This document shows, piece by piece, positions 16,926 through 24,828 of a stretch of DNA of 64,000 nt. A program made the position numbers and the translations under genes. Location of the stretch: assembly GCF_021653995.1 (NCBI RefSeq), contig NZ_JAJJOZ010000006.1, forward strand, positions 62,001-126,000. The letters are read 5' to 3'. The DNA is from Allopusillimonas lactea (lineage in GTDB: Bacteria; Pseudomonadota; Gammaproteobacteria; Burkholderiales; Burkholderiaceae_B). Numbering within the stretch: position 1 is the stretch's first letter; each line of letters opens with the position of its first letter. The notes under the pieces are model-generated. The model worked only from the letters and a program-made list of their open reading frames with translations. It did no database searches and had not been told where the DNA came from.

Positions 16926-18809
16926 CTAGATCTCGATTTGCGCGCCCAGTTCGATGACGCGGTTGCGCGGCAGGCGGAAATAATCCGCCGCCGAGCGGGC
17001 GTTGCGCGCCATGGTGACATACAGCGCTTGGCGCCAGTGCGCCATGCGGCCGCGGCCCGATGCAAGAATGGTTTGGCGCGAAATAAAGAATGAGGTTTCG
17101 AGCATTTCGAACGTCAAGCCATAAGGCGCGCATGCCGCCAAGGCGCGGGGGATATCGCGTTCTTCCTGGAAGCCGTAATGCAGATCCATCTGGTAACAGC
17201 CGTGGCCGAGTTCGGTGATCTTCATCCGTCGCGCCGCAGGTATGTAAGGCACGTCGGCATCATGCACGGTAAGGAAAATGATGCGCTCGTGCAGTACTTT
17301 ATTGTGCGACAGGTTGTGCAGCAATGCATGCGGCACGCCGTCGCCTACGGAGCGGAAGAATACGGCGGTGCCGGCGATGCGGGTGATGCCGTGTGTGAAC
17401 AGCGACGACAGAAAATCATCAATCGGGATCAGATGCCGTTCCATAGTTTCGGCCACCATCAGACGGCCAGTCTGCCACGTCAGCATCAGCAACATGACGC
17501 CGGCGCCCAGCAACAACGGGAACCAGCCACCGCTTGCCACCTTGAGCAGGTTGGCGCTGAGCAGTGCGACATCAATCACCAGGAACATCAGCGTGGCGCC
17601 GATGCACAGCGCAAGATTCAGGCGCCACTTGAAGCGGATGACAAAGAAAGTGAGGCAGGTGGTGGCCAACATGGTGGTGGTTACGGCAATGCCGTATGCG
17701 GCGGCCAAGTGCTCGGACGAACCGAAGCCGATCACCACCATCAGTACCAGCGTCATCTGCAGCCAGTTTGCAAAGGGGATATAGATTTGCCCCATATGCC
17801 TTTCGGACGTGTAGTTCACCTTGAGCCGGGGCAGATAGCCCAGCGCAACTGCCTGCTGCACGATTGAGAAGGTGCCTGAGATCGTGGCCTGTGACGCAAT
17901 GATGGCTGCAATGGTGGCCAGCATGACCAGAGGATAAATGCTCCAGCTGCCAAGCTGGTGAAAGAACGGGTTTACGATGGCTGCCGGATTGGCCAGCAGC
18001 ACCGCGCCCTGGCCCAAATAGTTCAGTGCAAGGGCGGGAAACACAGCATACAGCCAGGCAACTTGTATCGGCTTGGCGCCGAAATGGCCCATGTCGGCAT
18101 AGAGCGCTTCGGCGCCCGTCAGCGCCAGCACGATAGCGCCCAGCGAAATGAAGGCGAGCCAGCCATTTTGCGCCAGGAAACCGAATGCGTGCATGGGGTT
18201 GAACGCCTCCAGCACGATAGGGTGCTGGATGATATTGAGACTGCCCATGATGGCCAGGGCGATGAACCAGACGAGCATGATGGGGCCAAACCACTTGCCG
18301 ATATGGGCTGCGCCTTTGCGCTGCAACATATAAAGGCCCACCAGTATGCCCACCGCCATCGGCATGACGTAACCAGACAGTGCTGGTGTGGCGATGCTTA
18401 AGCCCTCTACAGCGCTGAGCACTGAAATGGACGGCGTGATGACACCGTCGCCGAAGAACAGCGCCGTGCCGACCAGGCCGATGAATGTCAGCACATAGTG
18501 GGTGCGCGACTGTCGCTTGAACGTTGAAAGCGCCAGCGCCAGCAAAGCCATGATCCCGCCTTCGCCTTCGTTGTCGGCCCGCATGACGAGGATGACGTAC
18601 TTGAGGGTGACCACAATGATCAGGCCCCAGAGGATCAGCGAGACAACGCCAAGAATGTTATCTTGCGTAGGCGCCAGGCCATGCACCGGGGCAAAGGCCT
18701 CTTTCATGGTGTAGAGCGGGCTGGTGCCGATGTCGCCGTATACAACACCAATGGCGGCAAGCGCGAGGGTTTTGAGATTGCTGCTGGGCTGGGAATCGGG
18801 GTTGGTCAA
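16926..18809 (-). CDS. kup: Low-affinity K+ uptake protein, KUP/HAK family
   Basis: A 627-residue potassium:proton symporter with about twelve helices and a hydrophilic C-terminal domain of about 160 residues. Family motifs include GVVYGDIGTSPLYTMKEAF near the start, DGVITPSISVLSAVEGL and 'ALTGAEALYADMGHFG'. The first in-frame ATG lies far inside the conserved region, so the TTG at 18807-18809 (TTG ACC AAC CCC), preceded by GGAG at seven bases, is the likely start. It is divergent from mtfA; a plausible promoter lies at 18852-18881. Confidence 0.95.
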   Translation of the reverse strand: MTNPDSQPSSNLKTLALAAIGVVYGDIGTSPLYTMKEAFAPVHGLAPTQDNILGVVSLILWGLIIVVTLKYVILVMRADNEGEGGIMALLALALSTFKRQSRTHYVLTFIGLVGTALFFGDGVITPSISVLSAVEGLSIATPALSGYVMPMAVGILVGLYMLQRKGAAHIGKWFGPIMLVWFIALAIMGSLNIIQHPIVLEAFNPMHAFGFLAQNGWLAFISLGAIVLALTGAEALYADMGHFGAKPIQVAWLYAVFPALALNYLGQGAVLLANPAAIVNPFFHQLGSWSIYPLVMLATIAAIIASQATISGTFSIVQQAVALGYLPRLKVNYTSERHMGQIYIPFANWLQMTLVLMVVIGFGSSEHLAAAYGIAVTTTMLATTCLTFFVIRFKWRLNLALCIGATLMFLVIDVALLSANLLKVASGGWFPLLLGAGVMLLMLTWQTGRLMVAETMERHLIPIDDFLSSLFTHGITRIAGTAVFFRSVGDGVPHALLHNLSHNKVLHERIIFLTVHDADVPYIPAARRMKITELGHGCYQMDLHYGFQEERDIPRALAACAPYGLTFEMLETSFFISRQTILASGRGRMAHWRQALYVTMARNARSAADYFRLPRNRVIELGAQIEI

Positions 18810-18851
18810 ATTGGGTCTCCGCAGCGGAGTCGGCTGCCGGTTGAAGCAGTG

Positions 18852-18881
18852 ATTCTAGTGATTTTTGCGTTGCACAATCAA
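18852..18881 (-). promoter_or_regulatory. Candidate sigma-70 promoter for kup
   Basis: On the minus strand TTGATT (18881-18876) and TAGAAT (18857-18852) are 18 bases apart and lie 43 bases before the kup start codon. Both hexamers are close to consensus; no start site is proven. Confidence 0.4.
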
Positions 18882-19023
18882 CAATTTTCGATAGAAGTGG
18901 CCGGAGAATCGGCGGTTGGCACTGTGCTTGATCGATGCGCTGTCGCATTGCAGCAAAGATCGTGCCGAGGAAGGCTATGGTAGTATCCCATCGCATTGTT
19001 CCGCAGTTTTGCCAGAGGCTGAT

Positions 19024-19875
19024 ATGCTCAGGTGGTTAACGGGGCGGGGCGCGTCGCGGCGTCAGGTGGCTCGCGAGCTGGCGCTCATTTCCGCCGATGC
19101 GTGGCGCGCCGTGCTTGCCCGGTACGGCTTTCTGCACGGGCTGGACGAGCACCAGGACGCCGCGCTGCGCGAGCGCGCCGCCTGGATACTGGCCAGCAAA
19201 TCCTTCAGCGGCGCCCACGGCTTCGCGGTCACCGACGACATCATGTTGTCCGTCGCCGCTCAGGCCGCGCTGCCCATTCTCGAACTCGACCCCGCCTTAT
19301 ATGAGGGATGGACGGAAATCATTGTCTATCCCGGTGGGTTCCTGATCCCGCGCACCGAAATGGACGAAAGCGGCGTGGTGCACGAATACATCCAGGAAGC
19401 GGCCGGCGAAGCCTGGGAGGGCGGCCCAGTGATCTTGTCCTGGGAGGACGTGTCGGCGATGCCGTGTGAGCATGTCAACGTGGTTATTCACGAGTTCGCG
19501 CACAAGCTCGACCTGTACGGCGGCGGCCCCGACGGCGTGCCGTTCCTGGGAGGGCGCCGCGACATTCCCGTGCGCGAATGGCGGCGGGTGCTGGATGCAT
19601 CATTCAAACTGTTCTGCAACGCGGTCACGGTTGCCGAAGAGGCGGTGCCGCCTGATGTCGACCCCGAGTCCGACGAAGCGGCGCCTTGGTTCGATGCTTT
19701 GCCGCTGGACCCTTACGCCGCCACAGATCCCGCTGAGTTCTTCGCCGTCAGTTCCGAGACATTTTTTATCGACCCCTGCCCGTTGCTGCACGCCATGCCA
19801 GCATGGTATGACATGTTGCGCAGATACTATCGTCAAGATCCGGCGGCCCGTCTTCCGATGAGGACGATGGTCTGA
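19024..19875 (+). CDS. mtfA: MtfA-type zinc peptidase
   Basis: A 283-residue member of the MtfA (YeeI) M90 peptidase family. The zinc site HEFAHKLD (156-163) is intact, and a later glutamate in 'DPAEFFAVSSETFF' fits the third ligand. The upstream strand 'TEIIVYPGGFLI' and the C-terminal 'PALLxxMPxWYxxLRRYY'-like end are typical. In E. coli MtfA binds and inactivates the glucose repressor Mlc and has aminopeptidase activity. The ATG at 19024 is chosen because the protein start 'MLRWLTGRGA' matches homologues; the open frame before it reads into the divergent promoter region. Confidence 0.9.
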   Translation: MLRWLTGRGASRRQVARELALISADAWRAVLARYGFLHGLDEHQDAALRERAAWILASKSFSGAHGFAVTDDIMLSVAAQAALPILELDPALYEGWTEIIVYPGGFLIPRTEMDESGVVHEYIQEAAGEAWEGGPVILSWEDVSAMPCEHVNVVIHEFAHKLDLYGGGPDGVPFLGGRRDIPVREWRRVLDASFKLFCNAVTVAEEAVPPDVDPESDEAAPWFDALPLDPYAATDPAEFFAVSSETFFIDPCPLLHAMPAWYDMLRRYYRQDPAARLPMRTMV

Positions 19876-19887
19876 GCGCATATTTAT

Positions 19888-19899
19888 TTCATTAATGAA
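19888..19899. promoter_or_regulatory. Palindrome upstream of the MarR gene (candidate operator)
   Basis: TTCATTAATGAA is a perfect 12-base palindrome inside an AT-rich stretch, 37 bases before the MarR start codon and just after mtfA. MarR proteins usually bind such palindromes to repress their own gene. This is inference from position and symmetry. Confidence 0.5.
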
Positions 19900-19935
19900 T
19901 TAATATATTGGCTCCCTCGTTGTCTGTAATTGCAT

Positions 19936-20433
19936 ATGTCCAATCCTGTGTTGATAGAGCAGTTGCTTGCCCACTCGTGCGAGCAGTTTCCGGATTATCC
20001 GCGCCAGATCGCTGCGCTTTCGCGCTTTATTCAGCTTTCGGCCAAACGTATCCAAGAACATGGCGCCGCGACAGTGCAGCCCTGGGGCCTTACTTTTCCT
20101 GAGTTCAACATACTGATAATGCTGCACGGCACTGAAGGGCACAGCATGACACCCTCGTCGCTGGCCAGTGTGTGCGGCGAGAAAGGGCCCAACATGACTC
20201 GGCTTCTCGGCCAGTTGTCCGCAAGGGGCCTGGTTTCGCGCAGCATCGGTGAAAACGATCGCCGCAGCATTGTTGTTTCGCTCACCGATGCGGGCCGCAC
20301 CCTGCTCGACGATCTGCTTCCTTATGTCAGTATGCGCCTGCGTGACGCCTTTTCCATCTTGTCGCCGGGGCAGGCGCGGCAGCTCGAACAGATGCTCAAA
20401 ATGATGCTTGAACACATGGCTGTCGCAAGCTGA
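19936..20433 (+). CDS. MarR-family transcriptional regulator
   Basis: A 165-residue winged-helix regulator. The recognition region reads 'LASVCGEKGPNMTRLLGQLSARGLVSRSIGENDRRSIVVSLTDAGRTLLDDL', with the D-RR wing motif of MarR. The ATG at 19936 is preferred to a TTG two codons earlier. It lies in the same direction as riboflavin synthase 86 bases downstream. The closing helix EQMLKMMLEHM is the usual dimerisation helix. Similar proteins are local repressors of efflux or stress genes; no efflux gene adjoins, so the target is unknown apart from likely autoregulation at 19888-19899. Confidence 0.92.
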   Translation: MSNPVLIEQLLAHSCEQFPDYPRQIAALSRFIQLSAKRIQEHGAATVQPWGLTFPEFNILIMLHGTEGHSMTPSSLASVCGEKGPNMTRLLGQLSARGLVSRSIGENDRRSIVVSLTDAGRTLLDDLLPYVSMRLRDAFSILSPGQARQLEQMLKMMLEHMAVAS

Positions 20434-20519
20434 CGCGAAACGCTGTGCCGCGCATGGCGGCCGGTGCGCTGGGCTGTGTGCTATACCTATGCTTTTTTCG
20501 ACTGAGGCGGGCGGGTCTT

Positions 20520-21227
20520 ATGTTTACAGGTATCATTCAGGCGGTTGCGCAGGTTGCCTCCATCCACGATCGTGAGGGGCTGCGCACCGTCGCCATCGAC
20601 TTCCCGCAAGGCTTTTGCGAAGGCTTGGCCATCGGCGCCAGCGTGTCTGTTGATGGCGTGTGCCTCACTGTCACCGAGTTGCTTTCTCCCACGCGCGTCA
20701 CCTTCGACATCATGCTGCAAAGCCTCAATCTCACCACGCTGGGCGCTTACCGGCCAGGCACAGCGGTCAATGTCGAGCGCGCCGCGCGCGATGGTGCCGA
20801 GATCGGTGGGCACCCGCTGTCGGGGCATGTAGACTTCGCTGCCGCCATCGAATCCGTGCGTACGCTGGACAACAACAAGGTACTGCGCATCCATATCCCG
20901 CGTGCGTTTCGCAAATACGTCTTTGCAAAAGGCTATATTGCCGTCAACGGTGCCAGCCTTACGGTGTCCGACGTTGATCGCGAAGCAGGCTGGTTCGAGG
21001 TCTGGCTCATCCCCGAGACTCGCCGCGCCACGGTATTCGAGCAAAAAGCCACAGGCGACCGCCTCAATATCGAGATCGAGCGGGGCACACAGGTCATGGT
21101 CGACACGGTCCGCGACGCCGTCAACGAGAGCCTCGGCCGCCTGCGGCCTGCGCTTGAACTGGTGCTCAAAGAAAAAGGCCTGTCGCTCGACGAGCTTCTA
21201 AGCACGAACGTGCCACCAGGCGATTAA
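20520..21227 (+). CDS. ribE: Riboflavin synthase, alpha chain
   Basis: A 235-residue enzyme made of two lumazine-binding barrels. It catalyses the dismutation of two 6,7-dimethyl-8-ribityllumazine molecules to riboflavin. The start MFTGII fixes the ATG at 20520. The first barrel has 'VDGVCLTV' and 'GHPLSGHVD', and the second has 'VNGASLTVSDVD' and 'IPETRRATVF'. The protein is some 20 residues longer than E. coli RibC at the C terminus. No FMN riboswitch is visible in the 86 bases upstream, and the other rib genes are not nearby. Its TAA stop overlaps the stop of the convergent restriction gene remnant at 21224. Confidence 0.95.
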   Translation: MFTGIIQAVAQVASIHDREGLRTVAIDFPQGFCEGLAIGASVSVDGVCLTVTELLSPTRVTFDIMLQSLNLTTLGAYRPGTAVNVERAARDGAEIGGHPLSGHVDFAAAIESVRTLDNNKVLRIHIPRAFRKYVFAKGYIAVNGASLTVSDVDREAGWFEVWLIPETRRATVFEQKATGDRLNIEIERGTQVMVDTVRDAVNESLGRLRPALELVLKEKGLSLDELLSTNVPPGD

Positions 21228-21530
21228 CGTGTAGATTCGATGAAGGTGCCGAGCTGGTCCAGGTCGTGCGACCAAAATAAGGTCAGCCCCAGATCCTGGG
21301 CCTGCTCAAGGTTGAGAACCTTGAAAACGCCAGCGAGCGCGGCTGCTGGAACCACCTGCGCTTTCCCGAACTGATTGATCCAGCGTTCTGCCTTGGCGGC
21401 AGCGTCATTATTGAGGCGCTTGACGCTGTTTGTGGCACTGTTTGAAACTTTGCACTCGATGGCCATGAGGCGAGTGTCGTGCAGGCGCACGACAACATCG
21501 GCCTTGCGTGTGCCAAGCATGCATTGAGCG
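21224..21530 (-). pseudogene. XamI-like restriction endonuclease remnant (C-terminal part)
   Basis: In the frame ending at 21224 the residues KADVVVRLHDTRLMAIECKVSN, then NSVKRLNNDAAAKAERW and a closing FWSHDLDQLGTFI, resemble the C-terminal half of XamI-type restriction endonucleases. The 'D...ECK' spacing fits the PD-(D/E)xK nuclease core. Sequence before about 21530 in this frame (open to 21658) has no matching part; it is the antisense-frame equivalent of the methyltransferase C-terminal region. The endonuclease N terminus is therefore missing, and the fragment has no start of its own. The family call is by eye. Confidence 0.65.
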
Positions 21531-22902
21531 TGAATTGCGGTGGTCGACGGGCCATGTAGGTGCAGAGAATCGGTGCAGGCGCCTTCAAGCCCACCGACCA
21601 CCAGGCCTTGCGGTGCCTTGCGATATAGCTTTGATCCGCGCCATGTGATTGCGCCCATGACAAAAAGTCGTAGATGCGTCGCCGTTCATCACCTGTAAAA
21701 TCGTCCAAATCCGCAGGCAGGTCGATGACGCGTCGTAACTCGTCGGTCGAGCGCAGATGCGCGCCGGCTAGTATCAGGTCTCTGGCCTTGGTCACGGCAG
21801 GGAGCTTGACGCGATCGGGCAGGCCTACAGCATGTTCGCCGGCGATCCAGATACTGTTGGCGCCGGTGACCTGGCCGCGATGCACACGGAACAATTCACC
21901 CAACTCAAGGCCGTCTGCTGCTGGCAACCCAGAGGGACGGATGATTGGAGACCAGCGTGCCGCAGCGCGTAGTTGCTCACGCGGAATGTCTGTTCCTGCG
22001 CGCAGATTGTTAAGGCGTTTCAATTCGCCAACGGCGCGTACGCGTATGGGCTCGAGTGTCTCGCCGACGCGAAAGCATGTGATTGCGGCTGTGGTTGCCG
22101 TGCCTGGAAAAGCTTCGACAGTCGGTTCAAGCACATGCAAGGCGATACCGCCTAGTTCGCCGACCAGTAGCCGGCGAAGCGCTGACCCGTAGTTCACATC
22201 CATCCATTCGGCTGATGTGATGAACGCGCCGATATCGCCGGCTTTTGCCAATAAACGCGTTTGCAGAAAGAAGTGCAGATGCAGACCAGCCAATGCGCTG
22301 GCCTTAATGCCGAAATCGGCAAAACGAGAGGCGTACCAGGCTTTCCAATGCTCATCAATGCCGTGATGGCGAACATAAGGAGGATTGCCAATGAAGGCCG
22401 TTATGCCGGCACAGCGCGGAAGCCTGACCTCTCGATAATCCTTGACCATCAGGTTCACCCGATCCGACCAGCCACGGGCGCTGAAATTCGCGCGCAGCAT
22501 CAACGCGGCGAGCGGATCCATTTCGACCGCAATGAGCTTGGCGTCGGGAAACGCCTCGCCGGCAGCCAAGATGAAGCGCCCCGAGCCGGCACCTGCATCG
22601 ACGATGCGAGTCGGCTGCCCTTGACGGGCTAGCCACGACATCATGGAGCGGACGATAGGTGCCGGTGTGTAGACCGCCCCGGCCGCGCGTCGTGCATTTG
22701 CCGGGCGAATCGACGAGAAGGCTTCTCCGAGCGGATCCGCGCCGCGAGCAATTGCCTTGCGGGTCGCCTCAATGTTCTGAGGCGCGGGTGAGAACCCACG
22801 GGCGGTTTTCGCCAGCTTGCGTTCGGCGGTGGACAGCGTTTGCTGTTCACCGATGAGCGCAAGGCACAGGGCGACCAATGTTTGTTCCGAGCACACATTC
22901 AT
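21283..22902 (-). pseudogene. XamI/Eco57I-like DNA adenine methyltransferase with lost, frameshifted C terminus
   Basis: The first about 457 residues of this 539-residue frame form an N6-adenine methyltransferase: motif I VDAGAGSGRFILAA (101-114), motif IV GNPPYVRHH (172-180) and the target region ending near ILCTYMARRPPQF. From about residue 458 (near base 21531) the sequence turns into an out-of-frame reading of the endonuclease remnant (Ser/Cys/Pro-rich, no family match). This suggests a deletion that removed the methyltransferase C terminus and the endonuclease N terminus and joined the rest out of frame. The catalytic motifs are intact, so residual methylation is possible, but the missing region normally completes the target-recognition domain. 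The ATG at 22902 overlaps the upstream small gene by ATGA. Confidence 0.75.
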
Positions 22903-23096
22903 TTCTTGCGCCTCTTGGGGGCGGCAAACAGGTCGGCCAGGCCTTGTGACTGCCTTGCTGTGGAAGCGCGGATGAGTTCTGGCAATACATCAGCGGCGTG
23001 CCGGTCTTGTATACAGCATATCTGTACGAACGCCTCGCGCGGTTTGTCGTCGACCTGAATGCGTATCCCGCAATCTTTCAGTAGCATAGGCGGCAT
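22899..23096 (-). CDS. Small ribbon-helix-helix-like protein upstream of the methyltransferase
   Basis: A 65-residue protein whose order is strand (IRIQVDDKPREAFVQIC) then helix-turn-helix (DRHAADVLPELIRASTARQ) and a basic tail (APKRRKK). This matches small Arc/MetJ-type ribbon-helix-helix proteins seen with plasmid and restriction loci. Its stop overlaps the methyltransferase start by 4 bases, so the two were co-translated, and it may be the controller of the system. The LexA-like palindrome at 23117-23132 lies just before its start. No strong ribosome site is visible, and the exact start (ATG at 23096 or the Met three codons on) is uncertain. The fold assignment is by eye. Confidence 0.55.
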   Translation of the reverse strand: MPPMLLKDCGIRIQVDDKPREAFVQICCIQDRHAADVLPELIRASTARQSQGLADLFAAPKRRKK

Positions 23097-23116
23097 CGTA
23101 GCAGATGGATAAATAT

Positions 23117-23132
23117 CTGTATATTAATACAG
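23117..23132. promoter_or_regulatory. LexA-like (SOS) box, CTGT-N8-ACAG
   Basis: CTGTATATTAATACAG is a symmetric CTGT-N8-ACAG element with the AT-rich centre of proteobacterial LexA sites, and TA follows on the right as in the extended consensus. It lies 21 bases before the start of the small gene at 23096 (minus strand), where a bound repressor would block transcription. It could instead be the operator of the ribbon-helix-helix protein itself. Confidence 0.6.
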
Positions 23133-23140
23133 TATTTGGC

Positions 23141-23505
23141 CCAGGTTTTCACGTGCCCAGCGTTCGCAGGCGTTGGCCAGATACCACGCGATGGTGTGTA
23201 TCGAGGACTTGCAGGTGCGCAACATGAGCAAATCAGCGGCAGGTAGCGCCAACAAGCTGGGTAAAAACGTTCGAGCCAAATCCGGCCTGAACAAAAGCCA
23301 TTCTCGATCAAGGCTAGTTCGAGTTCCGCAGGCAGCTTGAGTACAAGCTGGCGTGGGCGGGCGGTTGGCTCATTGCCGTGCCGCCGCACAACACCAGCCG
23401 GACATGCCCAGCCTGCGGCCATGTCCACGCGGACAACCGCAAGACGCAGGCGCGGTTTGCGTGCGTGCAGTGCGGCTACGAGGAAAACGCCGATCTTGTC
23501 GGCGC
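23141..23505 (+). pseudogene. IS200/IS605-family TnpB (OrfB) remnant
   Basis: Translating across one frame change gives the C-terminal part of TnpB: 'YHAMVCIEDLQVRNMSKSAAGSA' and 'KLGKNVRAKSGLNKS', then after a frameshift near 23300 'ILDQG-stop-FEFRRQLEYKLAWAGGWLIAVPPHNTSRTCPACGH' and the zinc ribbon CPxCGH...CxQCGYEENAD. A stop codon (TAG) stands where Trp is expected. The N-terminal two thirds and the usual end after 'NADxxxAxNI' are absent, and no IS ends or TnpA gene are seen. The RNA-guided nuclease family of TnpB is well known; this copy cannot be functional. Confidence 0.85.
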
Positions 23506-23954
23506 CCTGCGCGGGCGCATGGGCAACGTCGCGCTGGTCGTGTGCCTGGATTCTGGTGCGGGCAACTACGAGCAATTGTGAATGACCACATCGCTGCGCG
23601 GGCTGGTAAGCGGAACGTTCGAGGTGCAGGTGCTGGACGAAGGGGTGCATTCCGGCGATGCCAGCGGTGTGGTGCCGTCGAGCTTGCGCATCTTGCGCCA
23701 TGTCGCCCTGGCTGGCCCGGGCTCTGGACGACGCCTCTACGTAGTATTATGGCGGCCCCTGCGGCTACATCGGGCAGCGGCACCATCCCCTGATGAACCT
23801 GTTGCAGGCGGGGTTTCCGGCCTCTCAGTTTCTGGTGTGTGGGGTGCTTGGGCCCAAGTCCAACGCCCACGGGCCCAATGAGTTTCTGCATGTGCCCTAC
23901 GGCAAGAAACTGACAGCGTCTGTGGCGCACGTGATCGCCGCCATGCCGGCATAG
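23506..23954 (+). pseudogene. M20-family dipeptidase remnant, disrupted and internally deleted
   Basis: Directly after the TnpB scrap, in the same frame, comes 'GNVALVVCLDSGAGNYEQL' followed by a TGA where M20 peptidases have Trp, then MTTSLRGLVSGTFEVQVLDEG, VHSGDASGVVPSS and LRILRH. After a frameshift near 23715 the sequence continues from the far C-terminal part: a TAG, 'YYGGPCGYIG', then FPASQFLVCGVLGPKSNAHGP and NEFLHVPYGKK up to the stop at 23954. About 150 central residues and the whole N-terminal catalytic part are missing. At least two stops and one frame change show decay. The clean junction with TnpB suggests transposon-linked recombination within this gene. Confidence 0.8.
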
Positions 23955-24021
23955 GGTGGTTTGGCGCCTGCCTGCGGCTGTTCAGATTAGCCGGTTGGTG
24001 TTGGCGCCGTGTATGGCGGGG

Positions 24022-24774
24022 TCAGTGCGCCAGCAGGTCCAGTTCTAGATTCACGAACCTCGGCGGAAACTCCAGACGGGCGTAATAGATGATGCGATCG
24101 TTGGCGCAGGCGTAGCGGCGCACTTCGGCCACGCTGTCGCCGGGATTAAGCCGCAGAGCGTGGGCTGACTGGAAACCTGCTTCGATCATCGTCAGCTTCT
24201 GGCGCGACTCGGTGATCGTCAAGCCGGAGATGCGCGCCAGCACTGATGCCGCCGCGCTGGCTTTGAACCGCTTTTTGTGCGCACGGAACAGGGTGTCGTC
24301 GATATACACCTCGCTATAGCAGAAAGGTTGCCCATCGGTGCTGTGCAGCCGGCACATGTACTGATACTTTGCCGCGGGCTGCCCCTTGCATGCCATGCCT
24401 AGAGGGGGCAGTTCGGTCACCATCTGTTCCGATTCGAGGATACTCTGGGTGCCCAGCACATCGCTTAATGCCACGGCCTCCCGCCAGCTTGTGGGTATGG
24501 CCAGGGACGGCGCCTGTGGAGCACGCGGCATGACAAAACTGCCTTTGCCGCGGGCGCGACTGATCCTGCCCTCGCTTTCCAGCACGCTTAGCGCCTGCCG
24601 CAATGTCATGCGCGATACCTGGTACGAGGCCATGAGGGCTTCCAGCGTAGGCAGGCGCTGCGATTCAGGCCAGGCGCCAGACTCGATACAGTGCCGGAAT
24701 TCCGCAGCCAACTGCAAGTAGATCGGCAGGCGGCTGCGGCTCATGACGGCGCTGTTCAAGCTGGTATTTGGCAT
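24022..24774 (-). CDS. GntR-family regulator with UTRA domain (HutC-like)
   Basis: A 250-residue regulator. The winged helix (about 15-82) reads IYLQLAAEFRHCIESGAWPESQRLPTLEALMASYQVSRMTLRQALSVLESEGRISR, typical of GntR. The remainder is a UTRA ligand domain (for example RYACANDRIIYYARLEFPPRFVNLELD). It is the most downstream gene of the minus-strand group 24022-28370 and probably controls the divergent promoters around the inverted repeat at 28433-28456. The ligand is expected to be the pathway substrate or its CoA ester, by inference. An alternative start ten codons in is possible. Confidence 0.9.
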   Translation of the reverse strand: MPNTSLNSAVMSRSRLPIYLQLAAEFRHCIESGAWPESQRLPTLEALMASYQVSRMTLRQALSVLESEGRISRARGKGSFVMPRAPQAPSLAIPTSWREAVALSDVLGTQSILESEQMVTELPPLGMACKGQPAAKYQYMCRLHSTDGQPFCYSEVYIDDTLFRAHKKRFKASAAASVLARISGLTITESRQKLTMIEAGFQSAHALRLNPGDSVAEVRRYACANDRIIYYARLEFPPRFVNLELDLLAH

Positions 24775-24828
24775 GGTGTGTGTCCTGATCGGGCAGTGGC
24801 GGGCCGCACCCGCCGCCTGGAGGCGGGC

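Noticed and set aside
23141..23581. Functional TnpB nuclease with omega RNA
   Set aside because: The N-terminal two thirds are missing, a stop and a frameshift interrupt the rest, and no IS ends are visible.
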